DNA from: Hevea brasiliensis
Taxonomy: Eukaryota; Streptophyta; Magnoliopsida; Malpighiales; Euphorbiaceae
Assembly: GCF_030052815.1 (NCBI RefSeq)
Contig: NC_079505.1
Coordinates: 26,924,843-26,988,842, forward strand
Direction: 5' to 3'
DNA length: 64,000 nucleotides
A model generated the notes under the pieces. That model did no database searches. It had not been told where the DNA came from and saw only the letters and a list, made by a program, of their open reading frames with translations. Made by a program: the position numbers and the translations under genes. Position 1 is the stretch's first letter. Every line of letters starts with the position of its first letter. Positions 46,142-56,400 of the stretch are shown one piece after another.

Positions 46142-46284
46142 CAGTGTACAATGGAGGAAGAGATTTGACAATTTCACCAGATTGTCATGACTCTAAAGGA
46201 TAGTCTGGTTGCAATGGAGGAGAGAGATCGACAATATGAGCAACACTAGGGGAGCACATGCAACGAATGACGTAGAATGTGATA
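46142..46284 (+). pseudogene. CACTA-encoded protein, last exon (first part)
   Basis: After an intron-like T-rich stretch and a TATTGACAG acceptor, one frame gives QFHQIVMTLKDSLVAMEERD and RQYEQH, a likely coiled coil, with a TGA upstream and a TAG at its end. The other half of the exon lies at 50,626-50,728 beyond the solo LTR. Such coiled-coil and acidic C-terminal ends occur in the second protein of plant CACTA elements (Transposase_24-like), but the remnant is too short to be sure. Confidence 0.35.
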
Positions 46285-49200
46285 GTGTATGTAACATCCT
46301 CCCGGTAGCAACTCCGTACATTCTACTGTTCCGGTGACTAGTGTAAGTCCGGACAGCTAGAACGTCTGGAAAAATATTTAAACTAAAGTGAGGAACCATA
46401 ATTAACTCAAATATTAATAAGAAAAATTTAGTAAAAATTTTTGAAATAAAATACAATTAAGTCAAATGAGCCGGTGCCCAAGCGATGGGTAACCCAGAGG
46501 GAAGTTGCGGTTCTCGCAACTAGGAGCCCTAGACCCAGGGAAAAATTCATAAAATAATTTTTGGGACTCCAGAGAAGGGTCATTGAGGTTCCTATGGCAT
46601 TAGAATGCCAAGAAAATATTTAGAAAAATTTTTCAATCAGTACAGACAATTTTGACCCGTTAAGCTAAACGGAGGGCATTTTGGTCATTTCGCCTTCAGA
46701 GGTGATTTTTGGCCGACTTGTCCAGTTGAGTAAATAATTATTATGACATAAAATATGAATAAATATTGCTAAAAATTAAATTGGAAATGAGTAGAGGAAA
46801 GAAGAAAAGAAAATGAAAGAAAATGCTAATTATGACATCATATGATGTCATTTAAATTTCCTCCACCAATCACAATTTGTTAAACTCATTAAAAGAGATA
46901 AAAGAGACCAAAAATATGAAAAACCAATCTGCATCTTCAACCTTGGGCAGCCTAAAAAACGTTGAGAGAGAGAGAGAGAAGAGGTTCCACCATTAACACT
47001 CCATTCAAGCTCCATTTCTCTCTTTGTTCCACCATAAAATCCCTTCTTCACTTCATTAAAACTTGTCCACTCATCTTGGGAAAGTGTTTGGCAGCCTAGA
47101 AAAGGAAAGAAAGTGAAGTTTGAGCTTGGAAAATTCTGCCCTACAAGAGGTTAGTGCATATTTATACCTAAATCCCTTTCATTCCATGTTAAGGACTTAA
47201 AGTGAACAAGAATTTGTAAATTAAATGAAAAGAATTCATGTGTATGTATACCATGAATTTCAGTTGCCCTAAGGAAGGAATAGGATTGAGTGTTTTTTAT
47301 GGACTTGGAGTGAACTAGAAATCATGTTTAAAGTATATAAATATAAGGATATTGAATTAGTTAGTTAATTAGGGTAGTTTGTACAAAACCATGAATTTGA
47401 GCTAGGGTTTAGGAGTAAAAATTGGACTTGGCTTATGAAATGATTAGTGAACATTCTAATGGTCAATTAGTGACCATTTGAGGTAAGTTAATCATAATTT
47501 GAAGTGAACTAGAGTGTTACAAACCAAATTGGTAGGCTGCCTAGTGACAGCAGCAGGGAGGCTGTGAATCCAGCCTGTTTGGACTGCCATATCTTTGGCT
47601 GTGTAGGTTCAATTGGTGTTTGGCCAATTGGACATGAAACTAGACTTATAATGGCACAATTTTACTGAAGAAACCATGCCCAAAAGACCAAAGCAAGTGG
47701 ACCAAAAGTTGGCCCCAATCCGGGTACCCTGCAAGCCAATTCTGCAGAATGACCAAATGAACAGTAGCTGTTCATTTGGCCATAACTCACTGTAGAAATG
47801 GTCAATTGACCTGAAATTTTTACAGCAACAAGTTAAGACATAGACAAACAACTTTCATGAAGAAACCTACCCCAAATTATGACCAGAACCTAACCCAAAT
47901 GGCAGTCACAGTCACTGTTCATTGTACTGTAGATTTGGTAATTCTGCAGTTTTTCCAATCCGGCCAGCTGTGGTTTTTAGACCATATCTGGAGCTACAAA
48001 ACTCCAAATGGAGTGATTCAAAAAAGGAAATTCAACTAGACAAAATAAGAAACAACTTTCATGCTTACCATTTCCTCAAATTCTCACTGCAACAGTGCCT
48101 AATAGAACAGTAAATTTGGGTTACAAAAACTGAAAATTTTGCTTCTCTTGGTGTAAGCTTAGAAATGGTATTAATGCTTAATGCCAACAAGTTTTCAATG
48201 CAAAATGTGGTATGTTGGGAGTGTCAAAACCAATGTACCTATTTTCTATCCAAAAGTCAATATTTTTGTTGACCAATGAGGTGAATAGTGACACCAAAAC
48301 TTGAAATATGAAATGTACTTACATGAATAAATTGTTGAATGAATAAATGTGATAAAAGTGTCATTTGTGATTTAGGTTCCCATCAAGAGAGAAAGGTTAG
48401 CCCAGTTTCCACTCTAAAATTGTCCAATGGAATAGTAAACTTAGGTAGTAAAAACTGAAAATTTAGAAATGCATCTAGGGGACTTAAAATTGCAATTGGC
48501 AATTAATAATAGCAAATGTAAAACTCAAAATGTGGGATCTTGGTATAATTAGAGTTAATATATCCATTAAGTATAAAAAAGTCAACATTTTGGTTGACTA
48601 GTAAGGTGAATAGTAATCAAAATGATTAGTAAATTAAGATGAAGACCTAGAACCAATTCTAAGCTTAAATGCTTAGAATTGTATGACAAATGTGGACTAT
48701 GCATCCTAGTCAAAATTGTTAAAAAGAAATTAAGGCCATAAATTTGAAATCCATGAAATATTCATGGATTACTTGAAACATGAAAAATAAGTCACCTAAT
48801 TGATGTGAATAGATAGTTAGGGCTTATATGCCCATCACAAATGGAATTCATAAAATATTAGTAACTCAACTTGAAATATAAAATTTGTAATTACATAAGT
48901 AGATTCTTGAATGTATAAATGAGAAAGGAAAAATGTTTTGAATACAATGGTACATGTGAACTATTGTTTAGAATTGTGATCAATATGAATAACATAATGA
49001 ATGAATAAATGAACCATATTAATGTATGAATGAGACATTAGTTCTCATTATTGTAGAGAGGAGAAGTATTTTGAGTACAATGGTATAAAAGGATAATTGA
49101 TGTGAATTGTGATCATATAAATGATCAAATGAATGTATGAATTATAATTGAAATTTATCATGAAATAATGAAGTCATAAAACACAATATATTAATATTTA

Positions 49201-49300
49201 ATGATATTATGTGCCCTTTTATTGCCTAGACATGTGTGTCAGATTGGATAGTTTGGCATGCCAATAGGGTATTGTTTTAGCAGTACTGCGAAAGGTTTTA

Positions 49301-49386
49301 TGCCTGTATTCATGGCTTTATGCTTGTATTCATGGCTTCATGCCCGCATCCATGGCTTTATGCCAACATTCATGGCTTTTATGCCC
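49301..49386 (+). repeat. 20-bp tandem repeat in the LTR, 4 units
   Basis: Units start at 49,301, 49,321, 49,341 and 49,361 with the pattern TGCCTGTATTCATGGCTTTA. The truncated sister LTR has two units (18,515 and 18,535). An 80-codon frame at 49,258 is only this repeat translated. Confidence 0.92.
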
Positions 49387-49993
49387 CATTATTGTTATCA
49401 TGGCTTTTTAGCCATATACCGATCGTGGTTGGCGTTCTGCGTCCCATGGTATGACGACGAAATCATGATGTCGATGCCAACGACTCCTTATCCTGTTTAG
49501 TCAGCCTGTCATAGGTTACTTGGGCAGTGAAATTTATTGAGATAAGTTAAGAATATTAGCAATTAAAAATATTAAAAATTAAATAAAATAAATGAGTAAG
49601 AAGACCTAAAATAAATTAGGATAGTTATTTATTAGAAAGAATCGAAATGAACTGGACAGATATCAAAATTTACTTATTATGAAATAATCTGAGACAACCT
49701 AGCAAGTATAGAGAAAATGCTAAAAGATTAGCAAAGAAAATTATAACATAAATAAATATTGCAAATGTGCTTATATAACAATATAAGCATAAATTTATTA
49801 TTTTCAAATCATTTTTCTTTGTACATTATTACTGTACATTGGCAAATAAACACTTTCAAAGAAGACTAAATTAGGATAAAATATATTAAATTTTAGAAAC
49901 CGCATGTGAAGTATAAATAAATCTTAATTATTTGAATTATGTTTTATTTCTATCTTTATTTGTATATTATTTCCTTGTTATATTATTGCACCA

Positions 49994-50011
49994 CTAAGCA
50001 GCAATGCTTAG
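49994..50011 (+). other. Conserved LTR hairpin (GCAA loop)
   Basis: CTAAGCA-GCAA-TGCTTAG, a perfect 7-bp stem with a GNRA-type loop, 609 bp before the LTR end. A TTGTTTCCTTCGCGCAG|GTAC sequence that looks like a 3' splice site follows about 10 bp later. Confidence 0.82.
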
Positions 50012-50625
50012 CGCGATGAAATTGTTTCCTTCGCGCAGGTACTGAAGCTAGAACCCAATGGACGTTTGACTAGGAATTTTGGGAGTTTTGATCTGCAGAA
50101 GTATCTGAAGTATTCAAGGTTGTCACCTCCTCAGCAATGCATGTAGATAGGGCCCATATAGATCCTATTTTGTATTTTGTATAAAATGCTAGATATTGTA
50201 TTATGATGTAAATTATGAAATTTTGTAATTATTTTATAAATATGTAAATTAAGGAAATTTAAAAATTTTGCTTATGTAATTTGAGAATGTTTACATATGA
50301 ATTGAGTATGAATGGAAATGATTATGAAATTGAAATGTATGGATGAGATTTGAAATATGTGATAATTATGATTAGCATGGATAAGATTTTATTTTAGAAA
50401 TATTGTTGAATTGAATTTCAAACAGGTGAATATTGAAATACGCCAAACGATAATAAAATAGGGGAAACTCTACTAGTTTCTCCATCAAAAAAAATAATTG
50501 ATATTAAATTAAATGAATTCAAAATTATTAAAGAAATAAAGTAAGATAAGTTATGGTGCTCCGGCACCGATTGTAGCATGCCTTGCTCGGCTACACTGTA
50601 GTCGGGTGAGGGGTGTTACAGTGTA

Positions 50626-50728
50626 GATTATGTAGGTTACAAAGTCTATTGCCTGAGCTCTGAATGTTACTCATCAGGATGATGCTAGAAATATTGATGA
50701 TGGTGATGACATTGTTGATGACGATTAG
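50626..50728 (+). pseudogene. CACTA-encoded protein, last exon (second part)
   Basis: The continuation of the exon split by the solo LTR. One frame ends DDARNIDDGDDIVDDD then TAG at 50,726-50,728, an acidic C-terminus. Frames across the insertion do not agree without shifts. Confidence 0.35.
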
Positions 50729-50879
50729 CTTTTTCTATTGTTTATATGATATTTTATTTTTCCATACAATACATTATTGTCATAACTCTTCATATGATAA
50801 ATATATATAATGTTGATTGATATTTGATAGCTCGATATCTTAAATATTGTGATATTAAGCATTTAAATTTAATAATATA

Positions 50880-51406
50880 TTATGTTTCAATACAAGAAAT
50901 AATGTATTAAATAAAAATAAAAAATTTTTACAGTAATTTGAAACAGAAAAGCATTCTGTTTCAAAATAGAAAATATATATTTTTATTTTATTACATTTAG
51001 AAACAGATTTGAAACAAAAATTCAGTTTCTATTTAGAAATTAAATGTACTTCGGCTTCAAAAGTATTTTATTTTTGTCTTGTTTATTGTAAATTAGAAAC
51101 CGATTTGAAATGAAAATCTGTTTCAGGTAAATAGAAGCCGAAAAGTATCGGTTTCTAACTTGAAACAAAATTAGAAATAGAAATTATTCGGTTTCTAATT
51201 TTGAAACAAAAATTTTTGTTTCAAAACGGCATCAGAATTTGAAACAGATATCATATTCCGTTTTTAATTAATTTAGAAACACATGGATTATAAACTAAAT
51301 ATTTCAGTTTCAAATCGATTTTTAATCGTAATTAGAAATTGATTTTCAATGATTTGAAACCGATTTTTTGGTTTTTCGGTTTCAAATCTCCTTTTTCCTT
51401 GTGGTG
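50880..51406. repeat. CACTA right subterminal repeats and terminus
   Basis: Many copies of GAAACCGATTT, GAAACAGA and CGGTTTCTAAT in both directions, as in the left subterminal array, leading to TTTTTCGGTTTCAAATCTCC and the terminus TTTTTCCTTGTGGTG. Unlike the left side the copies are not in a regular tandem array. Confidence 0.8.
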
Positions 51407-53170
51407 AATTAGATTTGCAATGAAATTAACTAAAACTAATCAATAAAAAGGGAAAATTGATTATAAAAACTAACTTAAATAAATATATGATGTGCAAATA
51501 TCACACTCAAAATTTTAATCTTCCTTTGGATTGAACCATGGGTTAGGCCATTTTAAGGCTCTATTTGGCAATATTAGATGTTCTAGTAGTTGTTAGCCAT
51601 ATTAGTAACTGTCTGTTATTTTATTAGCATTTAGCTATTAGTGATTAGCTATTTATATAGTGATTTAAAGCAGAAGTATTTGGTAAAATAACTATTGGAA
51701 TAACTGTTAAATATAAAAAATAATGGTATCATCTTATTCACTCTAGTCAAGATACTCCTTCAACCTCTAAAATCTATGAGGATAATTTTTCATGAACCAC
51801 TCTCTTAACCTTTAAAAGATAGTATAAATACTATACCACCAAATAGTATAAATAAAAAAAGTAGTGTCAATCAAAATACTAAACACTCCCTTAAAAGCTG
51901 TTGTCGAACATGGCTTAAGTGGACCATAATTAATTAGAGCCTAGAAAGTTAAAATTCAATTATGGTGCAAATAAATTTTTAATTTGTATTAGTGTTGCAT
52001 TTGAATGATTAGTCAGTTATTTGTATTGCACTAATCATCTAATTAACATAAGATGATTCTATTTACTTGTGAGTTGTTTTCAATTTCTTTATTTTTTTAA
52101 TTTTAAATTATTTAAATAATTTAATTTTTTCTTTTCAATAATCACTTAAATTTAGTCTTTTATTTTCACAACACAAAATAATCATGTGTTTATATACATA
52201 AAATTTTAAATAAAATAAATAATCCAAGTAAAAAACTCATGAACTAAAATTTTGTACGTAAATATGATTTCCAAAGTTTTCCTTGATTCACAAATTTAAA
52301 CAGAAAAAACAAATAATCTAAGTCTCCAACTCTTCCTTAATTTTTGTGTGTGTATATATTAATTATTTTTATAATTCATTTAGAATCTAAATATGACAAA
52401 AATTTTAAAACTAATAATTTTTAATTTTTAATTTACTTAAACTATATTAATTTTTAATAATTAATTAAATTAAAATTTATAATTATTAATAATTTAAAAT
52501 TAAGGGTATTTTTGACAATCCAAATTTCTTTCTCCTTTTCACTTTTATATATTTTAGATAACATATGTTGAACGTGCATCAAATAATTTATGATATAATT
52601 ATTTCATATTTTGTAGAAAATTAAATATCAATTTTAATTACTTTAATTAATATATTAAAATTTTTAATAATAATTAATATTAAAATTTAATAAGTATAAT
52701 ATTATATATTTATTTTAAAATATTTTTATATTTAGTATTTTATAAATATTTTTTTTATGTGCGCATATACTTGCGATTAATTTACATCCTAATTAACTAA
52801 TGAATCCCAAAGCAATTAAACCTTTTATTTGCATTTCTATCAATTTGTTTGCCATAAACTTTGGTTTTTAGAGATACAATTAATATATATTGAATTTTTA
52901 ATTAAATTAAACAATTTTAATTGATTTATATTCTTATAATAAAATATAATATTTTTTTATTAATATTTAAATGTTTTCTTACTTTAATTAAGAAACTTTA
53001 ATAATATATCTATTAAATAAAATCTCAAAAAAATCATAAAAATATTTTTCTAACATCGAACTGAGTTTGATCTCACACACACACACATACATATATGTAT
53101 GTATATAGTCATTGAGTAGATTTGATGGAGAATTTTGTTAGAAGTATAATGCACTGATACAAGTCTTAAA
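51407..53170. other. AT-rich intergenic DNA
   Basis: Very AT-rich, with no frame of note and no recognised repeat family. A short (CA)n/(TA)n stretch lies at about 53,073-53,106. Confidence 0.6.
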
Positions 53171-53177
53171 TTAAAGT

Positions 53178-53842
53178 TCAAACAGTCATGTTTAATCTTA
53201 AACCTTGGAAAAGCCAATGTGGTTTTTTTCTTTCATTGTCAAACGTTGCACTAGAGCTGCTCATGGGGGTTGTTAGGGTGCTGCAATCCCCTCCTTTTCC
53301 GGACTTAATTGATGAAGGAGAATCAAGCTTCTTCATACGCTTATGCATTTGTTCAGAGAATCCCAATTCTTGATTTGTGGACATGATCGTCTTCTTGCTG
53401 CTACTGCCTCCAATGCTTAATGTTAGCTCCGCTTCACTTTCTCGGTCAGGGCCATGGATGCTCATTTTATAATTCCCTTTCAATGGGATGAAAGACCTTG
53501 CTTCTGCAGCCCTTTCATCATCAATGGCAGTGCTAACAGCAGTTATATGTCTTCTTCTGCAGCAGGCATCTCAAGATCAAATCCCCTTGTAATCATTCTC
53601 ATGGTCTCACCAGAGCAACTGCTGCTTCTTTCCCTTGGGCTCAGGCCTTGAAAGTTAAAAATATACAGATGACTACTTTGTGTTGTGGGATTACGTAGGT
53701 TAATGAATTGAGATTGGATATTAATATGTGAACTACTAGTCATGAGACTCCTGTACTTTTTATTCTGTTTAATTTCTTTGTTGAGCTCATCCATTAACAC
53801 CTTCTGCACACTGTATAGCCTGTGGAGTTCCCTCACCCGCAA
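53178..53842 (-). pseudogene. Fragment of a plant ELHRLY-motif protein, frameshifted
   Basis: The minus-strand frame from about 53,842 gives LRVRELHRLYSVQKVLMDEL, a short basic/Ser-rich region and RGFDLEMPAAEED. A two-base AT insertion in a TATAT run near 53,543-53,549 shifts the frame. Beyond it the sequence reads TAVSTAIDDERAAEARSFIP and continues to SEAELTLSIGGSSSKK, a Ser-rich stretch and PHWLFQGLRLNMTV at the stop. ELHRLY..QK.LM, FDLE.PAEE, E.ELTLSIG and WLFQ.L.LN are found together in an uncharacterised plant-specific family (related in style to DUF863-type proteins). The 5' exon or exons are missing: a gypsy gag fragment abuts the first codons. Either this is a gene piece, or the shift could be an assembly error. 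Confidence 0.5.
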
Positions 53843-54462
53843 GTTTCAGCATCAGCTTCTTCAAGTTCCTCAGTTTCTTCGTTAGATTCCTGAATTAAAA
53901 TTACACTAGAGTCTTGATGAATTACCTGCTGTTTGAATGTATCTTCATGCATTTGCATTGTCTTTCTGATGAAATCTACGCTGTTTTTCTCAGGCAAACG
54001 CTCATAAGGGTTAGCACTCATGTGTCCTCCATAGCAGTGGAGCGGCTCTTGGGTAAGCTGAAGCCAAGAAATGTCCACAGTGTGTTGTCTCAACCAACGC
54101 ATCCAATGCAAAGCCGGCCCTTCCATGCAGACAAGTGCTAACTGAACTTTAAACTCTTCTAGGGTGTTATTGATGGCAAAATATTGCTCTACCCTTGCTA
54201 AATACCCAACAGGGTCCACTCCATCGAAATTGGGTAGTTTCACTCATTTGATGGCCATGGTTGAATCATCAACAACAATGGCTTGAGCAACAGGAGGAGC
54301 AGTAGAACTGTTACCTACTGTTGGAGTTCGGGTGGATGCCTCAGCTTCATCAGCGGCTCCTTTTCCTCTGACGAGAGAGGTGAGCAAAGATTCAATACGG
54401 GTAAACATCTGCTCCTGTTTCATTTTTAAGAAAGTCACGCGTTGCTCTTGCCCCAATTTCAT
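53833..54462 (-). pseudogene. Ty3/gypsy gag fragment
   Basis: Two consecutive minus-strand frames, 54,244-54,462 and 53,833-54,243, are separated by a single TGA. The first carries EQMFTRIESLLTSLVRGKGA; the second has the capsid start KLPNFDGVDPVGYLARVEQY and LALVCMEGPALHWMRWLRQ, typical of plant chromovirus gag. The frame ends in an acidic stretch at the border with the host-gene fragment. No protease or RT follows, so this is a truncated piece or a processed fragment. Confidence 0.75.
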
Positions 54463-54876
54463 GTTGGCAAGTATTTATTCGAGATAGGTCATGTTCCTCT
54501 CCACCTGATCTACACGTCTTTCTACTCATCCTCCCATACCAGGAGAAACTCCGTCTAGCTCAAGCTAGCCCAGCCATAGCTGCTTCAGAGAAATAAACCA
54601 CGATACCCTCTCCTTCTGCAGCACTTTATTTATGCTTGAGAATTTGTGACCCTCCAGCTCATGGTTTCATGTGGATTGCCTTTCCTGAATTCCCGCAACT
54701 GTTTAACCTCCAATTTGATTCCTTCCAGCAGCCAATCTGTAGGTCCTTCTAATTCACCTTTCAGAATTTCTTTCTCCCTTGTGTTCCTTCTATAATAAAC
54801 TTTCGATGGCCTTGGACCTTGGCCCACATCATTAGAGGCCTTAACTGGGATGCTTCTATCATATTCTGATTCTTGA
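54463..54876 (-). other. Leader-like sequence upstream of the gag fragment
   Basis: The minus-strand sequence contains GAGAGGGTATCGTGGTTTAT and phrases seen before gag in gypsy elements, but no primer-binding site or LTR could be placed. The 65-codon frame at 54,630-54,827 (KVYYRRNTREKEILKGELEG) is not recognised. Confidence 0.35.
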
Positions 54877-55184
54877 CCAGTCCAGTAATTTAGAAGCTGA
54901 TATTCAACTCTCTAGTTTGCAAATAGTCCAGTTCATCCACACAATGAACACTAAAGCTGTTGCTATTTGGTGACGGGGTTAGAAGATTGAAGACACATTC
55001 AAATTTAGTTCCCATTCCTGAAATGTTATCCCTGTCAAATCCCCAATGATCAAAGGAATCAGAAAGAGATAATTTGGTAAGCAGACAAGGAAGAACAACA
55101 AATTCCTGAAATGATATCACTGTCAATTGCTCAGGTGTCCTGTCAGTTCCTTTTTCCTCTTTCTCACGAAGAAGAAAACAAAAG

Positions 55185-55330
55185 ATGGAGACGATAAATT
55201 CAAGATGTGCAGATGGGGATCAAGAGACTAATGTTTCAATTGCTCGTGGTGGACCTATTTACGTTCCCAACTTGGTGGGGCCTCTCACTAGAGTTCCTGA
55301 CTTCGAGTGTGCTCTTTTCTGTCAACTTCA
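55185..55330 (+). pseudogene. SNAPc subunit 3 (SRD2)-like first exon, copy 1
   Basis: The frame METINSRCADGDQETNVSIA is followed by RGGPIYVPNLVGPLTRVPDF and ECALFCQLQ. The RGGPI.VP.LVGPLT.VP.F pattern resembles the N-terminus of plant snRNA-activating protein complex subunit 3 (SRD2), which helps transcribe snRNA genes. No further exons of that gene are present, so this is a fragment. The frame stays open to 55,463 but loses resemblance after the LQ residues. Confidence 0.4.
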
Positions 55331-55759
55331 AGTTTTTTGTTCACCATACACTAATGCTTGCTTGATTATTATGGAATATTGTCCCTTTTATGAATTAATT
55401 GACAGATCCAAGACGTTCCGCATTCCAAGTAACTATGATTCTGATGATTGTCTTGTCCAGTAATTTGGAAGATGATATTCAACCCTCTAGTTTGCAAATA
55501 GTCCAGTTCATCCACACAATGTACACTAAAGCTGTTGCTATTTGGTGACGGGGTTAGAAGATTGAAGGCACATTCATGTTTAGTTCCCATTCCTGAAATG
55601 TTATCCCTGTCAAATTTCCAATGATCAAAGGAATCAGAAAGAGATAATTTGGTAAGCAGACAGGGAAGAACAATAAATTCCTGAAATGATATCACTGTCA
55701 ATTGCTCAGGTGTCCTGTCAGTTCCTTTTCCCTCTTTCTCACGAATAAGAAAACAAAAG

Positions 55760-55890
55760 ATGGAGACAATAAATTCAAGAGCTGGAGAGGGGGATCAAGA
55801 GACTAATGCTTCAATTGCTCGTGGTGGACCTATTTACGTTCCCAAATTAGTGGGGCCTCTCACTTCGAATCTGGTCTTTTCTGTCAACTT
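55760..55890 (+). pseudogene. SNAPc subunit 3 (SRD2)-like first exon, copy 2
   Basis: The second copy of the exon in the tandem duplication: ARGGPIYVPKLVGPLTS, then a small deletion relative to copy 1 removes the RVPDF part and changes what follows. No downstream exons. Confidence 0.38.
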
Positions 55891-55969
55891 CAAGTTTTTG
55901 TTCACCATACACTACTGCTTGCTTGATTATTGTGGAACATTGACCCTTTTATGTAGAATTGAAGGATGA

Positions 55970-56111
55970 ATTGTGCTTGCCCGATTGTTCCTTCTCCAAA
56001 TGCACCCGATCAATATATATATGTCACATTACACAAAATTATGGGAGTTTTGTTTAAAATTATAGTAGAGCATTTTTGAAACTATAATTTATTAACTTTT
56101 TATTAGTTAGG
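55970..56111. other. Short AT-rich spacer
   Basis: No feature seen. Confidence 0.5.
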
Positions 56112-56119
56112 TGTATATA

Positions 56120-56341
56120 TAATGGTGGGCATTCAGTTCGAACGAAACCGAATTAAATTATGAAAACCGAATTACATATTTTAGAAATTGAACCGAACTG
56201 CTTTATTTCGGTTCGGTACGGTTCAAACCGATCGGTTTTTATTTTTGATTGATTTTTTTAATTTAAACTTTATTTTCAAGTTATTTGGTCTAATTTGACT
56301 TTGGTTTGAACCTAATAACCATTAATCAATGAAATTAAATA

Positions 56342-56400
<59 letters not shown>

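Larger units (their letters stand above)
46290..50620 (+). mobile_element. Solo LTR (4.33 kb), plus orientation, perfect TSD GTGTA
   Basis: Starts TGTAACATCCTCCCGGTAGC, ends GTCGGGTGAGGGGTGTTACA, and is flanked by GTGTA on both sides (46,285-46,289; 50,621-50,625). No primer-binding site, coding region or second LTR is present. It contains the ACTGTTCCGGTGAC...GTCCGGACAG box near the start, three modules of about 195 bp (47,588; 47,782; 47,984), a 20-bp GGCTTTATGCC tandem array and the hairpin at 49,994. It is the longest LTR here; phrases near 48,310-48,420 recur in diverged form at 48,865-49,060, so an internal duplication may account for part of the length. Confidence 0.95.
7628..51406 (+). 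mobile_element. CACTA (En/Spm-type) transposon enlarged to about 44 kb by nested insertions
   Basis: The left end reads CACTATGAGAATTTATTGGAG; the right end, read on the minus strand, is CACCACAAGGAAAAAGGAG. The 11 outermost positions differ only by transitions. The three bases outside each end are identical (AAT at 7,625-7,627 and 51,407-51,409), the three-base duplication expected for CACTA elements. Both ends are followed inward by subterminal repeats built on GAAACCGATT and its complement (7,690-8,430; 50,880-51,395), the strongest sign that they belong together. Removing the hAT insertion (10,798-33,239), the Tekay-type element (33,880-46,065) and the solo LTR (46,290-50,620) leaves about 4.8 kb, too short for an autonomous CACTA, with only a degenerate last-exon remnant of a transposon protein. 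The element is probably non-autonomous or internally deleted. Confidence 0.75.
54877..55955. repeat. Tandem duplication, two copies of about 510 bp
   Basis: Unit 1 (about 54,877-55,395) and unit 2 (about 55,452-55,955) are nearly identical over long stretches; for example GTCCAGTAATTT recurs at 54,880 and 55,455, 575 bp apart. About 56 bp of unit 1's tail (55,396-55,451) has no counterpart after unit 2. Each unit contains one copy of the exon described below. The minus-strand frames conserved in both copies (54,890-55,126; 55,369-55,701) may only reflect the recent duplication. Confidence 0.88.

Noticed and set aside
49258..49500. 80-codon frame with repeated FMP/MALC-like residues as a small protein
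   Set aside because: It is a translation of the 20-bp tandem repeat in the LTR.
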